DNA of 64,000 nucleotides from Lentisphaeria bacterium (GCA_017503375.1 JAFVTF010000025.1:39791-103790), one strand, 5' to 3'. Numbered from the stretch's first letter, positions 18,164 to 28,113 are shown. Notes: generated by a model from the letters alone, not told the origin. Made by a program: numbers and translations.

Positions 18164-19354
18164 TCAAAGTCCGGATTCTTCGATCAGATCACGGAAATTT
18201 TTGATCCGGTGTAAGGTGATGAGATTATTGTCATGCTCGTTTTTCGCATGTTCATCACCGGAACGGACAGCAATCAGAAGATCTTCACCGCAGAATGCCA
18301 TCTGCGGATAATTTCTTGCACCTTTCTCGCATGGCCCGAATGCAATTGTTCCCAGCGGCTGCCAGCTGACGGCATCCAGAGAACACCAGAGCATCAATTT
18401 TCTGCGGTTTGCACGTTCTCCGGCACCGCCGAACGCCGAACGCGGCTGGTTGGCTGCCAGAAAATACATTCCTGACACTTCATCGTAAAGGGGATGGAAT
18501 TTGAGCGATGCACCGGGATAAGGTATATTGAAGAGAGAAATCTCTTTTCTCCGACCGGGGAACAAACCGATTTCAAGGGTTCCATCCGGATTTTCCCATC
18601 CTTTCAGAATTGCACCCTGCTGCAGACCGTGAGAGTTGTAACGGCAGGGAATCAGAAAAGAGTTTTCACCCTCGGTGTAAAGGTGACCGCAATTCGGGGA
18701 AATGGGCAGCAGATGCGCTTCAAAAATCCCAGGGGTTCCTGTCGGTTTCAGATCGGAAAGTGCCCGGGATATGGCTGCAATCGGATCTCCGTTGAACGCT
18801 TCGGAAAAGGTCCAGTTTTCCGGCTTGCACAAGTCTGCATTTTCCGGTGCAGACATAAGGTACTGCATAATATTTGGCCACCAGTTTCCGGCGGGATTGT
18901 ACTGTTCATAAATCAGATAAATCCTGCCGTTCCGATAGACCGGAGTTGTGGAACTCTGATGCCATGAACGTTTGGCATCACCGCGGAGGACAGCCGGATC
19001 ACTCCATGTTTCTCCGTTATCATCACTGCGGCTGATGACCAGTTCCGGAGCGTTTCCCATGGCATAAAGACTTTTTCCTGCACGGAACAGAATCTCATGG
19101 CGCATGGGCAGGCGGGACGATGATTCCCGCCAGCATTTTCCGTTATCATCGCTGAGAAGCAGCCGAACCTGATTTCCTGCACCGTCACCGCTTCTGCTTT
19201 TTGGACCATCAAGAGCAGGCGTTCCGATGCCGCCCAGGTCCACCCCGACGATAATGCGGTTATTATCGCCGATCAGGATCGCCGGGGTATAGCAGAAAAT
19301 GGTTTCCGGATCCGGTGACGTGTACAGAATTTGTTCATCAGCAATCAGTTTCAT
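18164..19354 (-). CDS. Sialidase-fold (BNR/Asp-box) protein
   Basis: About 396 residues with Asp-box repeats SDDNGKCW and SDDNGETW, giving a six-bladed propeller like sialidases. The N-terminal strand reads CYTPAILIG, where true sialidases carry an Arg in the (F/Y)RIP motif, so the first arginine of the catalytic triad seems missing and sialidase activity is doubtful; an unknown glycoside hydrolase or lyase is as likely. No signal peptide is seen. The ATG at 19354 is preferred to an in-frame TTG at 19375 that overlaps the upstream gene. Likely co-transcribed with the secreted protein upstream. Confidence 0.7.
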   Translation of the reverse strand: MKLIADEQILYTSPDPETIFCYTPAILIGDNNRIIVGVDLGGIGTPALDGPKSRSGDGAGNQVRLLLSDDNGKCWRESSSRLPMRHEILFRAGKSLYAMGNAPELVISRSDDNGETWSDPAVLRGDAKRSWHQSSTTPVYRNGRIYLIYEQYNPAGNWWPNIMQYLMSAPENADLCKPENWTFSEAFNGDPIAAISRALSDLKPTGTPGIFEAHLLPISPNCGHLYTEGENSFLIPCRYNSHGLQQGAILKGWENPDGTLEIGLFPGRRKEISLFNIPYPGASLKFHPLYDEVSGMYFLAANQPRSAFGGAGERANRRKLMLWCSLDAVSWQPLGTIAFGPCEKGARNYPQMAFCGEDLLIAVRSGDEHAKNEHDNNLITLHRIKNFRDLIEESGL

Positions 19355-19364
19355 TTTTCGTTTC

Positions 19365-21368
19365 TCAGTCTTCAATCAGCACATCATAGTCGATGTTGTC
19401 GGAAGCGAATTTCCAGGTTCCTTTTCCAGTTTTGACAGCTTTATTGCGGAGAGATTTGTATTTCTTTCTGTCGGGCAGTTCAAAGAATGCTTCCACAGCT
19501 TTCGGTTCGATGGAAACCAGAAGGACAGCTTCTTTTCCGTTGTCAGCAATGAAACGTTTTCCGCGAACAATGTTTTTTCTGTTGATGATCTTCAATTCCG
19601 GAGCATTTTTATCACTGAGAATGTAAGGGGTGAGCATTTTCAGCAGTTTTCCGGATTCTGCCACGCGGGGCCACATTTTTGCAGGGTGTGCCGGATCAAC
19701 TTTCTTTGCTTTTTCAAAGATTCCATGATAGGAGAAATAATAGAATCCTTTTGTGCCGTAGATAGCACCGAGCAGTGTCAATGCGGAAAGCTGGCGTTCT
19801 TCCGGCATTTTTTCATTGGTTTTGCCGCGATAGATCCCGCGGTCGTATGCCTGACCGCAAAGCCACCAGGGGATTCTCATATCTTGCAGCATCCGGAACG
19901 ATTCATCTGCGCTCAGGAGGTTGTTTTCGCCGGGATCGTGACCAGCTCTTGCACCGAAGGGGTAAATATCATAGACAAGGACATCGGCGGTAGGAGCAAA
20001 CACGGTGAAGTTTTCGGAATTGTTGGTCAGAGTCAGAGAAATGTGGTTGGGGTCGACTGCTGCGAGGAGTTCCCGGTTTGCTCTGACATCGGGAAGTTCC
20101 AGACGGGGATTTTCATCAGAAAGGTAGTATGCGAGCAGGTTTGGATGATCTTTCAGTGTTTCCCCCACAAGCCTGACGATCCCCTTTGCAGTTGTTTCGT
20201 TTCCGAACACTTTTTCATACTGACGGCGGAGTTTTTCTTTTCCGGGGACCATCTGAACCAGCTGGAGGATTCCCTGCAAATCATATTTTTTCAGCAGGTC
20301 AAGCATGGCACGCAGCTTTTCCGGGGAGTTTGAGCTGACGCTCTGCAAGTTTCGGAAGTTGATCCCGAAAGAGACGAAGTTGAATCCGGCAGCAGAAATG
20401 CGTTTATAGTCCTCTTCTCCCATAAACTGATAGGTGAAAAATCCGATGGGAAGGACTTTTTTTCCGTTCAGAATGGTTCTTCCTTTTTCATCCAGACGGG
20501 TTCCGACCTTATTTGACTTCGGAACTGTAGAGAAACGGCAGGTATGTTCTGCCAGGATCTCTTTTTTCGCTGAATCCAGCAGTTTCACCGTGACAGGGAA
20601 GTAGGTTTGAGCCGGGGGCGTGATTTGAGTTTCAAACCGCAGATTTTTGTCGGCAGAAACGATCCGTTCAGAACCATTGATGTTCATGTAAAGTTTTAAA
20701 TCTTTATATGACGGATGATCTTTCGTGTAGAAATAGGTTTGGAACGCAATTTTTCCATCTTTCCCCAAAGCGGAGTTGTAAGGTTTGACGGGGATGATCG
20801 CTGAATTCATATCTGCGGATTCCACCAGAATTTCATCGTACCAGACTTCTCCGGTATGCCACCAGTCGAAATTGAATTTCAAGAGAGCATCTTCTTTGAT
20901 ATTATCGGGCATTTTGATGGTTGTATAAAACTTCTGCCAGCTTTCGGAGGCATTGAATTTTGTATCTCTGAAATGCTTGTGTGCTTTTTTTCCGGAGTTA
21001 TCAGTATAACCGATTGAGCAGGGAAAAATACTCATTCTGTTCTTTGTTTTGTCTTTCAGCTGAAAGTTTTTGACACGGTACTGGAAAGAGATCCGGTAAG
21101 TTGCTCCGGGTTTGATTTTGATTGGAAAAACAGCGGACGGAATACTGTTTTTTTTGCTGACTCCATGGAGCGCAGCGGTTCCGAGGATTCCGTCTTTATT
21201 GTTGACAGAGAACTCTTTCGGGAGTTTCCATCCGGGCGCGCCGGAGTTGAAGTTTTCAGAGCAGAGAGCTGCGAAATCATTCTGTTTGTACCCTTTCAGC
21301 AGAGCGGATCCTGCGAAGAGGGAAAATGATGCTGTAACGGTTGCTGCAATCAACATAAATTTGTTCAT
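19365..21368 (-). CDS. Secreted TIM-barrel glycosidase-like protein with N-terminal carbohydrate-binding domain
   Basis: About 667 residues. The start at 21368 has an AAGGAGA site and gives a signal peptide (MNKFMLIAATVTASFSLFAG). Residues about 25-190 look like a jelly-roll carbohydrate-binding domain (GATYRISFQYRVKNF, WWHTGEVWYDEILVESADM). After a beta-rich linker comes a barrel starting GRTILNGKKVLPIGFFTYQ with LAYYLSDENPRL and LVYDIYPFG, which resembles retaining beta-glycosidase-like barrels (GH2/GH42 type); the DEN segment could contain the acid/base. Family and substrate not assigned. It is between the pseudopilin and the BNR gene in the same direction. Confidence 0.65.
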   Translation of the reverse strand: MNKFMLIAATVTASFSLFAGSALLKGYKQNDFAALCSENFNSGAPGWKLPKEFSVNNKDGILGTAALHGVSKKNSIPSAVFPIKIKPGATYRISFQYRVKNFQLKDKTKNRMSIFPCSIGYTDNSGKKAHKHFRDTKFNASESWQKFYTTIKMPDNIKEDALLKFNFDWWHTGEVWYDEILVESADMNSAIIPVKPYNSALGKDGKIAFQTYFYTKDHPSYKDLKLYMNINGSERIVSADKNLRFETQITPPAQTYFPVTVKLLDSAKKEILAEHTCRFSTVPKSNKVGTRLDEKGRTILNGKKVLPIGFFTYQFMGEEDYKRISAAGFNFVSFGINFRNLQSVSSNSPEKLRAMLDLLKKYDLQGILQLVQMVPGKEKLRRQYEKVFGNETTAKGIVRLVGETLKDHPNLLAYYLSDENPRLELPDVRANRELLAAVDPNHISLTLTNNSENFTVFAPTADVLVYDIYPFGARAGHDPGENNLLSADESFRMLQDMRIPWWLCGQAYDRGIYRGKTNEKMPEERQLSALTLLGAIYGTKGFYYFSYHGIFEKAKKVDPAHPAKMWPRVAESGKLLKMLTPYILSDKNAPELKIINRKNIVRGKRFIADNGKEAVLLVSIEPKAVEAFFELPDRKKYKSLRNKAVKTGKGTWKFASDNIDYDVLIED

Positions 21369-21394
21369 AGTTGTAATCTCCTTGCGTTCTGTTA

Positions 21395-22225
21395 TCAATC
21401 CGGTTTCCATCCGCGCCAGTAGGTGTTCAACCCATAGGTAGCGACATGACCGTCTTTAAAGATGAAGTTTGCGGAATTATTATGTTTTGTAAAGTCGATC
21501 TTGTAAGAATAGTTCTTAGATGTCCGATCCTGATTCTGATAAGTATTTGTCAAAGCATTGGATGTCTGGGTGTAATATGCCAACTTGTTTCCTGCACTGA
21601 ACTCGGAATATTCAACTTCAACCATGATAACAGTTCCATCAGCAATTTTATTGAGTTTGCGCGGGTCATATCCGTAATGAACAGAAGACGCTGCATTTTT
21701 ACTCCAACCGGGAGCCAGAGAACCATCAGAACTGTCCGGAGCAAAAGTCGGACGATAAGTCGGACTTTTCACGATCGGAGCTGTCGCGGTTCCTTTTTTG
21801 CGGTCGAATCCGTAAACATCCCTCTGTGCAGGACAGATAAATACGGGGTTCATGGGGAATGACTGAAGCTGCGCTTCAAAGGTCGGTTCTTCTGTTTCGC
21901 CCGGTTTCAGAATGTAGGGCAGCCCCAGTTCTTTTGCGATATGAACACTGTGAGTATTCCGTCCATATTTTTCTTTGGCGTAAGAGGTGGGAGGCATGAA
22001 ATCATCATTATTCCCGGCATAAAAAGCTGCTCCTGAACTGATTTGTTTCAGGTTGTTGATGCAAGATGATTTCTGTCCGGCAGCACGTGCATTGTTGAGT
22101 GCCGGCAGCAGCATTCCTGCGAGAATCGCAATAATTGCAATTACAACAAGCAGTTCGATCAAGGTGAAGCACGCGTGCTTCATGCCTGTGCACAGGCATG
22201 AATGTTTGTTAGTGGACTTTTTCAT
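21395..22225 (-). CDS. Type II/IV pseudopilin-like protein with long leader
   Basis: 276 residues. The prepilin motif [28 protein letters not shown] begins near residue 20 (N-terminal methylation domain) and the C-terminal [15 protein letters not shown] is the usual end of DUF1559-like pseudopilins abundant in Planctomycetes and Lentisphaerae. The leader is unusually long ([19 protein letters not shown]) and is encoded by two abutting perfect palindromes. The protein is probably processed by a prepilin peptidase and inserted in the inner membrane or a secretion pseudopilus. It lies inside a glycosidase operon. Confidence 0.9.
   Translation of the reverse strand: MKKSTNKHSCLCTGMKHACFTLIELLVVIAIIAILAGMLLPALNNARAAGQKSSCINNLKQISSGAAFYAGNNDDFMPPTSYAKEKYGRNTHSVHIAKELGLPYILKPGETEEPTFEAQLQSFPMNPVFICPAQRDVYGFDRKKGTATAPIVKSPTYRPTFAPDSSDGSLAPGWSKNAASSVHYGYDPRKLNKIADGTVIMVEVEYSEFSAGNKLAYYTQTSNALTNTYQNQDRTSKNYSYKIDFTKHNNSANFIFKDGHVATYGLNTYWRGWKPD
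22165..22202. repeat. Two overlapping perfect palindromes in the pseudopilin leader
   Basis: Bases 22179-22202 are a 24-bp perfect palindrome centred on GTGCAC and 22165-22182 an 18-bp perfect palindrome centred on CG; they share 4 bases. They encode leader residues [13 protein letters not shown] just before the prepilin motif. A similar pair lies at 36935-36969 in another pseudopilin. Confidence 0.85.
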
Positions 22226-22247
22226 AAGTAGCCTCCTGTTTTATTTA

Positions 22248-24095
22248 TTATTTCTGTATTAATTCAAAGAGAAGTGTTTCCGGTCCGGTTGTTTGCCAGA
22301 CCATTTTGTTTTGTCCTGCTTCAAATTCTTTTCCGGAGTACAGTTCTTTTCCGAAGAAAAATCCTTCCGGCAAACTCAAATTCAAAACCTGAGCATCCTT
22401 ACAGTGAACAGCCATAAAACGGTTGTTTGCATAAACGGGACATTCAGCATCGGTATAAATATGAACGCCTGCTTTGAGTGCCAGTTCTTTGAGATCTGAT
22501 ACCTGTAAATCATTCGGATTCCGGATAAAGGCTGACTTCCAGCCGTTCATGGAATGAATTTCAAGACCAGCCGCATCCTGCAGCGGTTTCCCGATCCATT
22601 TTTCACAGCGGGATTCATCAAGTGTTGTTCCGTCACTCAAGCCGGGAGCGTAAAGCCACAGTATAACACGGTTACTGTTCAGCAGATATCTTTTGAGCAT
22701 GGCTTCTTTTTCCGGTGTGATTTCCCACGGGCAAGCCATGATTACAAATTTGATTTTATCCAGATTCGGGATTTTCGGAATATCGTCCAGACAATAACAT
22801 TCAAAAGGCATTCCGGTCCGATTCAGTTTGAGCCGTGTATTGCAAGCAAACGCTCCCTGCCATTTCCAGTCTGTACCGTGAGCAATATAATAACTTGCAT
22901 CGGGATCAACAACCATGATCGTTTCTTCCACGGGAAGGACTGGCAGTTCGACTTTTTCTGTATAAATCTGCTTCATCTTAGCGAAATAATCAAAAAGCTC
23001 CTGTTCCTGATAGAAGCCACCCCACATATCGAACCACCACAGGGAGGATTGATTGATCAACGCAAGAGCAAACTCCCGTTTGATTCCAGCCAGATCTTCT
23101 TCATGATTCTTCCATGAAGGAACATTAAAGCTCACGTAGGGCGATAAATAACGATTGTAGGTGTGAGTTCTCTGATCACATTCGTGCATATGAATTTTTC
23201 CGGCGAGTTTTTCAGTTCCGGCACAGCTCTGCCAACCGCTTCCGCCTCCCATTTCACGGTCATCATAAGACCCCGGAGAGATCATGAAATCAATGTCCGG
23301 ACAGTTTGCAACTTTTTCATAGTCGAGATGAGTGCTTTCTGCAGCTTCTTTGCGGTCAACAACATAGCCGTAAAAAACGCCGATTTCCACATCTTTCCGG
23401 ATACGTTTCCTGGTTTCTGCGGCAAATTCACAGATGGAATCTCCTACCAGTTCATTACAGAATTTGCGGTAATCAAAAACATCGGAAGATTTTTCCGGAT
23501 CGAGTAGGAATTCATCATAAGCCGCTTTACAGAGCCGCAGGGCTGAGGGCGGTTCGCCGTAAGGAAGACCTTTCTTTTTCCGCCATTCCACATATTTCAG
23601 AGCTTTCGGCAACCCGCAGAGATCATTGTTGTGATCGAACCATTCATCAGTGTGACCACATGCAACAACATAAGCCACGATGGAGTCCGCATGATATTTT
23701 TCCGTATGTTCCAGAAACGCGGCAAGATACTCCATTGTCGGTTCTTTCCAGTGGATATTGGCAAGAGAATCGGTCAGATGGGTGAAGCTGTCTCCTGTTT
23801 CCCGGTAAAGACTCATGCGTCTTGCAAGCCATTCCGGACAGTTCAAGTCGATCATACAGATCAATTTGATATCTTCCTTGATCTTCTTCAAGTCTCTGAT
23901 CTGCTGATCCAGAGAATCGAAATTATACTTTCCGTACCAGCACCAGGTGGGCAGATATTTTGCATAGGGCAGCCCCATAGAATTATTGGAGTGTCCCGGA
24001 AAGAAACAGATGGTATCCAAACCGATATCGACGAAACGCTTCATCGTCTCAAATTCCGGATTGAATGATCTGTAAGCAAAATAGTGTCGATTCAT
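22248..24095 (-). CDS. Putative beta-galactosidase-like (GH42/GH-A) enzyme
   Basis: 615 residues without a signal peptide. The N-terminal half looks like a TIM barrel (FVDIGLDTICFFPGHSNN, LKLICMIDLNCPEWLARR, IVAYVVACGHTDEWFDHNND) and the C-terminal part has a trimerisation-like domain (IKFVIMACPWEITPEKEAMLKRYLLNSNRVILWLYAPG) and a final beta domain as in GH42-type beta-galactosidases. The CGHTDEWF segment is a candidate site for the acid/base Glu. Family assignment is tentative. It overlaps the downstream end of the GH65-like gene by 4 bases, so they form one operon. Confidence 0.6.
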   Translation of the reverse strand: MNRHYFAYRSFNPEFETMKRFVDIGLDTICFFPGHSNNSMGLPYAKYLPTWCWYGKYNFDSLDQQIRDLKKIKEDIKLICMIDLNCPEWLARRMSLYRETGDSFTHLTDSLANIHWKEPTMEYLAAFLEHTEKYHADSIVAYVVACGHTDEWFDHNNDLCGLPKALKYVEWRKKKGLPYGEPPSALRLCKAAYDEFLLDPEKSSDVFDYRKFCNELVGDSICEFAAETRKRIRKDVEIGVFYGYVVDRKEAAESTHLDYEKVANCPDIDFMISPGSYDDREMGGGSGWQSCAGTEKLAGKIHMHECDQRTHTYNRYLSPYVSFNVPSWKNHEEDLAGIKREFALALINQSSLWWFDMWGGFYQEQELFDYFAKMKQIYTEKVELPVLPVEETIMVVDPDASYYIAHGTDWKWQGAFACNTRLKLNRTGMPFECYCLDDIPKIPNLDKIKFVIMACPWEITPEKEAMLKRYLLNSNRVILWLYAPGLSDGTTLDESRCEKWIGKPLQDAAGLEIHSMNGWKSAFIRNPNDLQVSDLKELALKAGVHIYTDAECPVYANNRFMAVHCKDAQVLNLSLPEGFFFGKELYSGKEFEAGQNKMVWQTTGPETLLFELIQK

Positions 24096-26272
24096 TTTTT
24101 CGTTATTTCCTTTTTAACTGATTTCAATATTACTGTTTTGCCCGGTTCAATTTTCAGCATGAACTCTTCTCCGGCAATTCTGACCTTTTGTATTTTTTCA
24201 CTGTAATGTTTGCCCGCAGAAATTTTCAACAGTTCAATAGAACCTTTCTTTATTTTTACAGTAACCTTCAAATCATCCGGAGCCGCAAGCGTAAAACTCA
24301 GATCTTTCCAGATATGAGCCAATCCGTGACAGAGAAGGAGTGTATCTTTTTCACTGCGGCAAAGTAATTCAAGAATTCCCTGTACATAACACCCCGGAGG
24401 TGCAGAACACCAGGGATGGCTGACAAAGATACCCGGTTCATTGATTTCATAAATGATATCAAATGCTCCGGCAGAAGCGGAGGCCTTTTGTAAATAATCA
24501 ACAGCCTTTTCTGTTTTTCCCAACCTGATCATGGCATTTGCGACCCATGATGCGTACCAGGTGCAAATATTTTTTCCATAGGGGTACATATTTCCGGCTT
24601 CAGCAGTACTTCCAAGATAATCGTTGATTGCTGCAAACTGTTTCTGATCGTCCGGAGAAAGAACAGGATACGGATAAAGCCCTCCCATCACGCCCACACT
24701 TTTTTCGGGACAGCCGGGGAATGGAAGATACTTTTTTCCATCGGAAGGCAAACTCTTCCGCAAAGCTTCTGCCGTTGTGCGCCAATCTTTGATACTGCTG
24801 TTATCCACGCCGAGAACTTCTGCGGCTTCAGCAGCAGTTTCCAGCGTACAAATGACGGAACAACTGGTCAGAAAAGCATTTTCTCTTGCCGTTCCCAACC
24901 GTTCCAGATCACAGCATTTTCCAACAATGATTTTTCCGTTTTCCACTTTATAAATAGATTGACGCATGAAAAATTCAGCACATTTCTGAATGACCGGATA
25001 GGCTGTATTCCGCAGGAAATCTTTATCGCCGGTATAACGGTAATATTCCCAGGCTTCCAGTGCAATATTCCCCATATGGAAAATATGATCCTCCCAGACT
25101 CCCGGACTGGAACATTCGTAAAAACCTTCTTCATCGGATTGCCACGGATATTTTGCCCCGGCAGAATAACTCCAGTTACTGGTGCGCGCAATCGCATTTT
25201 TCAAAGTATTGAACCGGAACTCCGGAATCCGTGCTGCCGCTTTCCGATCGTTGATCATTGCAAACAGCGAAACAAACAAATTGAACCCGAAATAGTTTCC
25301 GTTCCAGCTGTAAGGATGAACTCCCACAGGAACGCCCCAGGGGGTAGAGGTACATTTCAAATTGTAGACTGCACTGTAAAAAACATCCTGCATTTTTTTA
25401 TCCGGCAGTTCGATGGAAAAACGATTCCAGAATTTTTTCCATTCGGCAGAATGTTCTGCAAACAATCCGGAGAAACCTTTCGTTTCCACTTCAGCAATAA
25501 TCTCTTTTTGTTCTTTCTTCCAATCATTTCCATTGAAAGAATCCGTATAGAGCATGAAAAATTCCAAATTTTCCGGAACCTCTCTGAAAATCAAAGAGAT
25601 TTTACATCCATCGACTTTTACCTCCGGAACTGCACCATGCGAAAGAATGGTAACAGCACCTTCCAATGATTGAATACCGTCGACCTGATAACGGATTTCT
25701 GCACCGCCGCTTATTGTATTGACTGTGAAATTACTCCATTTGACCGGCTTTTGATCAGTTCCTTCACGTGCATAATAATAATCAAAACTGTAAATGAAAT
25801 CAGCCGGTTTCCCTGTAAAGTTTTTGCGGACAGCGAAAATCGGTTTTTTCTGATGGACAAAGGCTTGAGTCTGAATGGAAAGATTATCTTTGAACACATT
25901 CCTGCATCCGATGGCTCCTTTGCCAAGATCAAGAATCTGTCCGGATTTTTTGGGCGATCCGGAATTATGACTTTCTTCAAAATATCCGAACGGAATCAAC
26001 TGCCGCAGCGTATTGTTGTATCTCCGTCCGGCAACATAAACACCGGGAACCATGTCCTTCCGGGAACCTTTTTTACCGTGATATGTATAACGCACATTCT
26101 GTTTTTGTGTTCCGGAAATATCAATCTGAGTATATATCGTTCCATTGGAAATAACCGGAGCGCAATAGCTCTTTTTTTCAGAAGATTGATAATGCCGCAA
26201 CAAACCATCAGAAAATGCAGAATCCGACTGCATCATGAACAAAAGTAATGGTGTGAAGAACATTGATTTCAT
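24092..26272 (-). CDS. Secreted GH65/GH95-like (alpha/alpha)6 glycoside hydrolase
   Basis: 726 residues with a probable signal sequence (MKSMFFTPLLLFMMQSDSAFS). An N-terminal beta-sandwich (residues about 25-270) is followed by an (alpha/alpha)6 barrel: VFYSAVYNLKCTSTPWG, NYFGFNLFVSLFAMINDRKAAARIPEFRF and GAKYPWQSDEEGFYECSS, which resembles the YPWxS...G region of GH65 phosphorylases/hydrolases; a short beta C-terminal domain ends it. Members act on alpha-glucosides or fucosides. The overlap with the GntR/LacI regulator at its start suggests that regulator controls the operon. Confidence 0.65.
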   Translation of the reverse strand: MKSMFFTPLLLFMMQSDSAFSDGLLRHYQSSEKKSYCAPVISNGTIYTQIDISGTQKQNVRYTYHGKKGSRKDMVPGVYVAGRRYNNTLRQLIPFGYFEESHNSGSPKKSGQILDLGKGAIGCRNVFKDNLSIQTQAFVHQKKPIFAVRKNFTGKPADFIYSFDYYYAREGTDQKPVKWSNFTVNTISGGAEIRYQVDGIQSLEGAVTILSHGAVPEVKVDGCKISLIFREVPENLEFFMLYTDSFNGNDWKKEQKEIIAEVETKGFSGLFAEHSAEWKKFWNRFSIELPDKKMQDVFYSAVYNLKCTSTPWGVPVGVHPYSWNGNYFGFNLFVSLFAMINDRKAAARIPEFRFNTLKNAIARTSNWSYSAGAKYPWQSDEEGFYECSSPGVWEDHIFHMGNIALEAWEYYRYTGDKDFLRNTAYPVIQKCAEFFMRQSIYKVENGKIIVGKCCDLERLGTARENAFLTSCSVICTLETAAEAAEVLGVDNSSIKDWRTTAEALRKSLPSDGKKYLPFPGCPEKSVGVMGGLYPYPVLSPDDQKQFAAINDYLGSTAEAGNMYPYGKNICTWYASWVANAMIRLGKTEKAVDYLQKASASAGAFDIIYEINEPGIFVSHPWCSAPPGCYVQGILELLCRSEKDTLLLCHGLAHIWKDLSFTLAAPDDLKVTVKIKKGSIELLKISAGKHYSEKIQKVRIAGEEFMLKIEPGKTVILKSVKKEITKK

Positions 26273-27318
26273 ATGTGACCCTTTCTGTTATATCCGGCAA
26301 TACTTCCCCGCAGGATCATTCTGGGAGAAATGTATGTGTTTTGAACCGATTTATCCGGTTTAACCAGTAATTCAAGAATGAGTTTTATCAAGTGTTCTCC
26401 AAGATCTTCCGCACTTTCAGAATAGGTGGAAAGCGGCGGATTCATGAGGTCCGTGAAGAGCTGATCTCCAAAACCGAGAACGGAAATGTCTTCCGGTATC
26501 TGCAAGTTATGATCTTTGGCATAGGAATAAATTCCCATTGCATAAAGATCGCATGAGGCAAATATAGCCGTGATTTCCGGATCTTTCTGCATCAGTTCTT
26601 CGATCGCCGGACGCTGGGCTGCTGTATGGTCCATATTTTCATCAAGTTCCACCGTGGTAAAAGTGATTTCCGGATGCTGCTCTGCATATTCAGCCGCACC
26701 GAGATAACGCAGATAAAAACAACCGTAATCATAATTCAGCTGCGTTGCCATCATCCCTATGTGACGGTGTCCGCACTCTTCCGCCAGATATTTGATCGCA
26801 TCATATCCGGTTTTCCGGTTGTCGGTAGCAATTCCCTGATATCCATTTTCCGGAAGATTAAATTTAATGATTTTGTTTTCTGCACAATATTCTTCCAGTT
26901 TTGGAGATATCTTGATTCCGACAGCCACGATACAGTCCGGTTTGAATCCGCATTCCCGGAACTGCTCTTCCGAAATAAACAGATGCAGGCACACATGCCG
27001 GTCATTCAGCTCTTTATTCAATGCCTGAATGATCTTTGAATATAAGTTGTTTGAAATAGCTGTGAGATTTGCCAGAATAACAACATTTTTATGAAAATAG
27101 GGATTACCGGCTGCTTTGTGATTGATGCGGACACAACGCCCCTGTTCTCCGGAAACAAGATCCCAATCCCGCAATTGCGAGATCACCCGTTTGATAGTGG
27201 CGGGACAAACCTGAAATTGTGCTGACATTTTGCTGATGGATGGAAGTGTATCAGAATATTTTCCATTCATAATACCAGACGCAATTTCATTTGCGATTTC
27301 TGTAAATCCGACAGACAT
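26269..27318 (-). CDS. GntR-type HTH / LacI-type ligand-binding regulator
   Basis: 349 residues. The N-terminal 70 residues are a GntR winged helix (LPSISKMSAQFQVCPATIKRVISQLRDWDLV); the rest is a LacI/periplasmic-binding-like sensor (NPYFHKNVVILANL, GIATDNRKTGYDAIKYLAEECGHRHIGMM, FASCDLYAMGIYSYAKDHNLQIPEDISVLGFGD, MILRGSIAGYN). Such chimeras (AraR type) sense a sugar. It is the first gene of the operon and overlaps the GH65-like gene, so it probably senses the oligosaccharide product and regulates itself. Confidence 0.88.
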   Translation of the reverse strand: MSVGFTEIANEIASGIMNGKYSDTLPSISKMSAQFQVCPATIKRVISQLRDWDLVSGEQGRCVRINHKAAGNPYFHKNVVILANLTAISNNLYSKIIQALNKELNDRHVCLHLFISEEQFRECGFKPDCIVAVGIKISPKLEEYCAENKIIKFNLPENGYQGIATDNRKTGYDAIKYLAEECGHRHIGMMATQLNYDYGCFYLRYLGAAEYAEQHPEITFTTVELDENMDHTAAQRPAIEELMQKDPEITAIFASCDLYAMGIYSYAKDHNLQIPEDISVLGFGDQLFTDLMNPPLSTYSESAEDLGEHLIKLILELLVKPDKSVQNTYISPRMILRGSIAGYNRKGHI

Positions 27319-27361
27319 TATTCTTCCTTAAAATAAAACATGGCTAGCTAAGTTCCGGAAT

Positions 27362-27390
27362 AATATACTTCCCGCTTTTCAGTTTGTCAA
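27362..27390 (-). promoter_or_regulatory. Promoter of the GntR-GH65-GH42-pilin operon
   Basis: On the minus strand TTGACA (27385-27390) and TATATT (27362-27367) with 17 bases between. The following bases up to the start contain the short palindrome GCTAGC near 27345, placed where an autoregulatory operator would act. Confidence 0.75.
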
Positions 27391-27448
27391 GAAATCTTTG
27401 AAAAAAAAATGAAAATTATTACAGTCATACTGTATTTTTATAGTGAAA

Positions 27449-27469
27449 GCCGCCGGAATTCCCGGCGGC
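27449..27469 (-). terminator. Terminator-like hairpin after prfH
   Basis: GCCGCCGG (27449-27456) pairs with CCGGCGGC (27462-27469), loop 5. It begins 11 bases after the prfH stop on the minus strand; the following T-run is short, so termination strength is uncertain. Confidence 0.65.
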
Positions 27470-27480
27470 ATGTTTTTGTC

Positions 27481-28104
27481 TTATCGTTTTTCTTTCGGCG
27501 GAAGTCCGGCAAAAACTCTGACGGGGTTCCCGCGTTCCAGACGGTAATGTTCCAGCCAGAGGGCAGAAGTTTCTGCATTCCTTGCAGATTGCGTTCGGCT
27601 CTGAAGCTGTTCCTGCAGACGGAGCAATGCCAATTCCCTGTTCCGGATTTGGGAACGTTCATCGGATGCTGTTGCCTGAATCCCGGTGGGAAGATGTGTG
27701 ATCCGGACAGCGGAATCTGTTTTGTTGATATGCTGTCCGCCGGCACCCGAACTGCGGAAGGTTTCTATCTTCAAATCTTCCTTTTTGAAACCGGAAAGGT
27801 CATCCGTTTCAGACCGGAAAAAAGAAATCTTTACAAACCAGTTCTTCCGTTGATGGTGAGGTCTGATCGTGCTTTTCCATATCCATTGTACGGTTCCTTC
27901 CCATCGTTTTTTGAACTCTTCCGGAATGGATTCAATGGAAACAAAACGCAGAGATCCCATAAATTCAGACAATCCGGAAAGCGGCTGCAATGCAATGTTA
28001 TTGTTCTGAGCTTCTTTCCGGATGATCTCTCCCAGCAGGGCAATAAATTTCCGGCATTCCAACGGACCTTGTCCCGCACTGATCTGCAATATATCATAAG
28101 CCAT
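27481..28104 (-). CDS. prfH: Ribosome-rescue release factor PrfH
   Basis: 207 residues. The peptidyl-hydrolysis loop reads [20 protein letters not shown], the class I release-factor GGQ site, but the codon-reading domain of RF1/RF2 is absent and the N-terminal part is the PrfH-specific one. PrfH is known to free nascent chains from ribosomes whose 16S rRNA has been cut in the decoding centre by colicin E3-like toxins, so that RtcB2 can reseal it. It follows rtcB by 9 bases in the same direction, the typical operon. Confidence 0.93.
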   Translation of the reverse strand: MAYDILQISAGQGPLECRKFIALLGEIIRKEAQNNNIALQPLSGLSEFMGSLRFVSIESIPEEFKKRWEGTVQWIWKSTIRPHHQRKNWFVKISFFRSETDDLSGFKKEDLKIETFRSSGAGGQHINKTDSAVRITHLPTGIQATASDERSQIRNRELALLRLQEQLQSRTQSARNAETSALWLEHYRLERGNPVRVFAGLPPKEKR

Positions 28105-28113
28105 TATATCACC

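Noticed and set aside
19299..20333. 344-codon plus-strand frame opposite the secreted barrel protein
   Set aside because: Same reason: minus-strand gene has signal peptide and domain order; the plus frame is Cys/Phe-rich noise.
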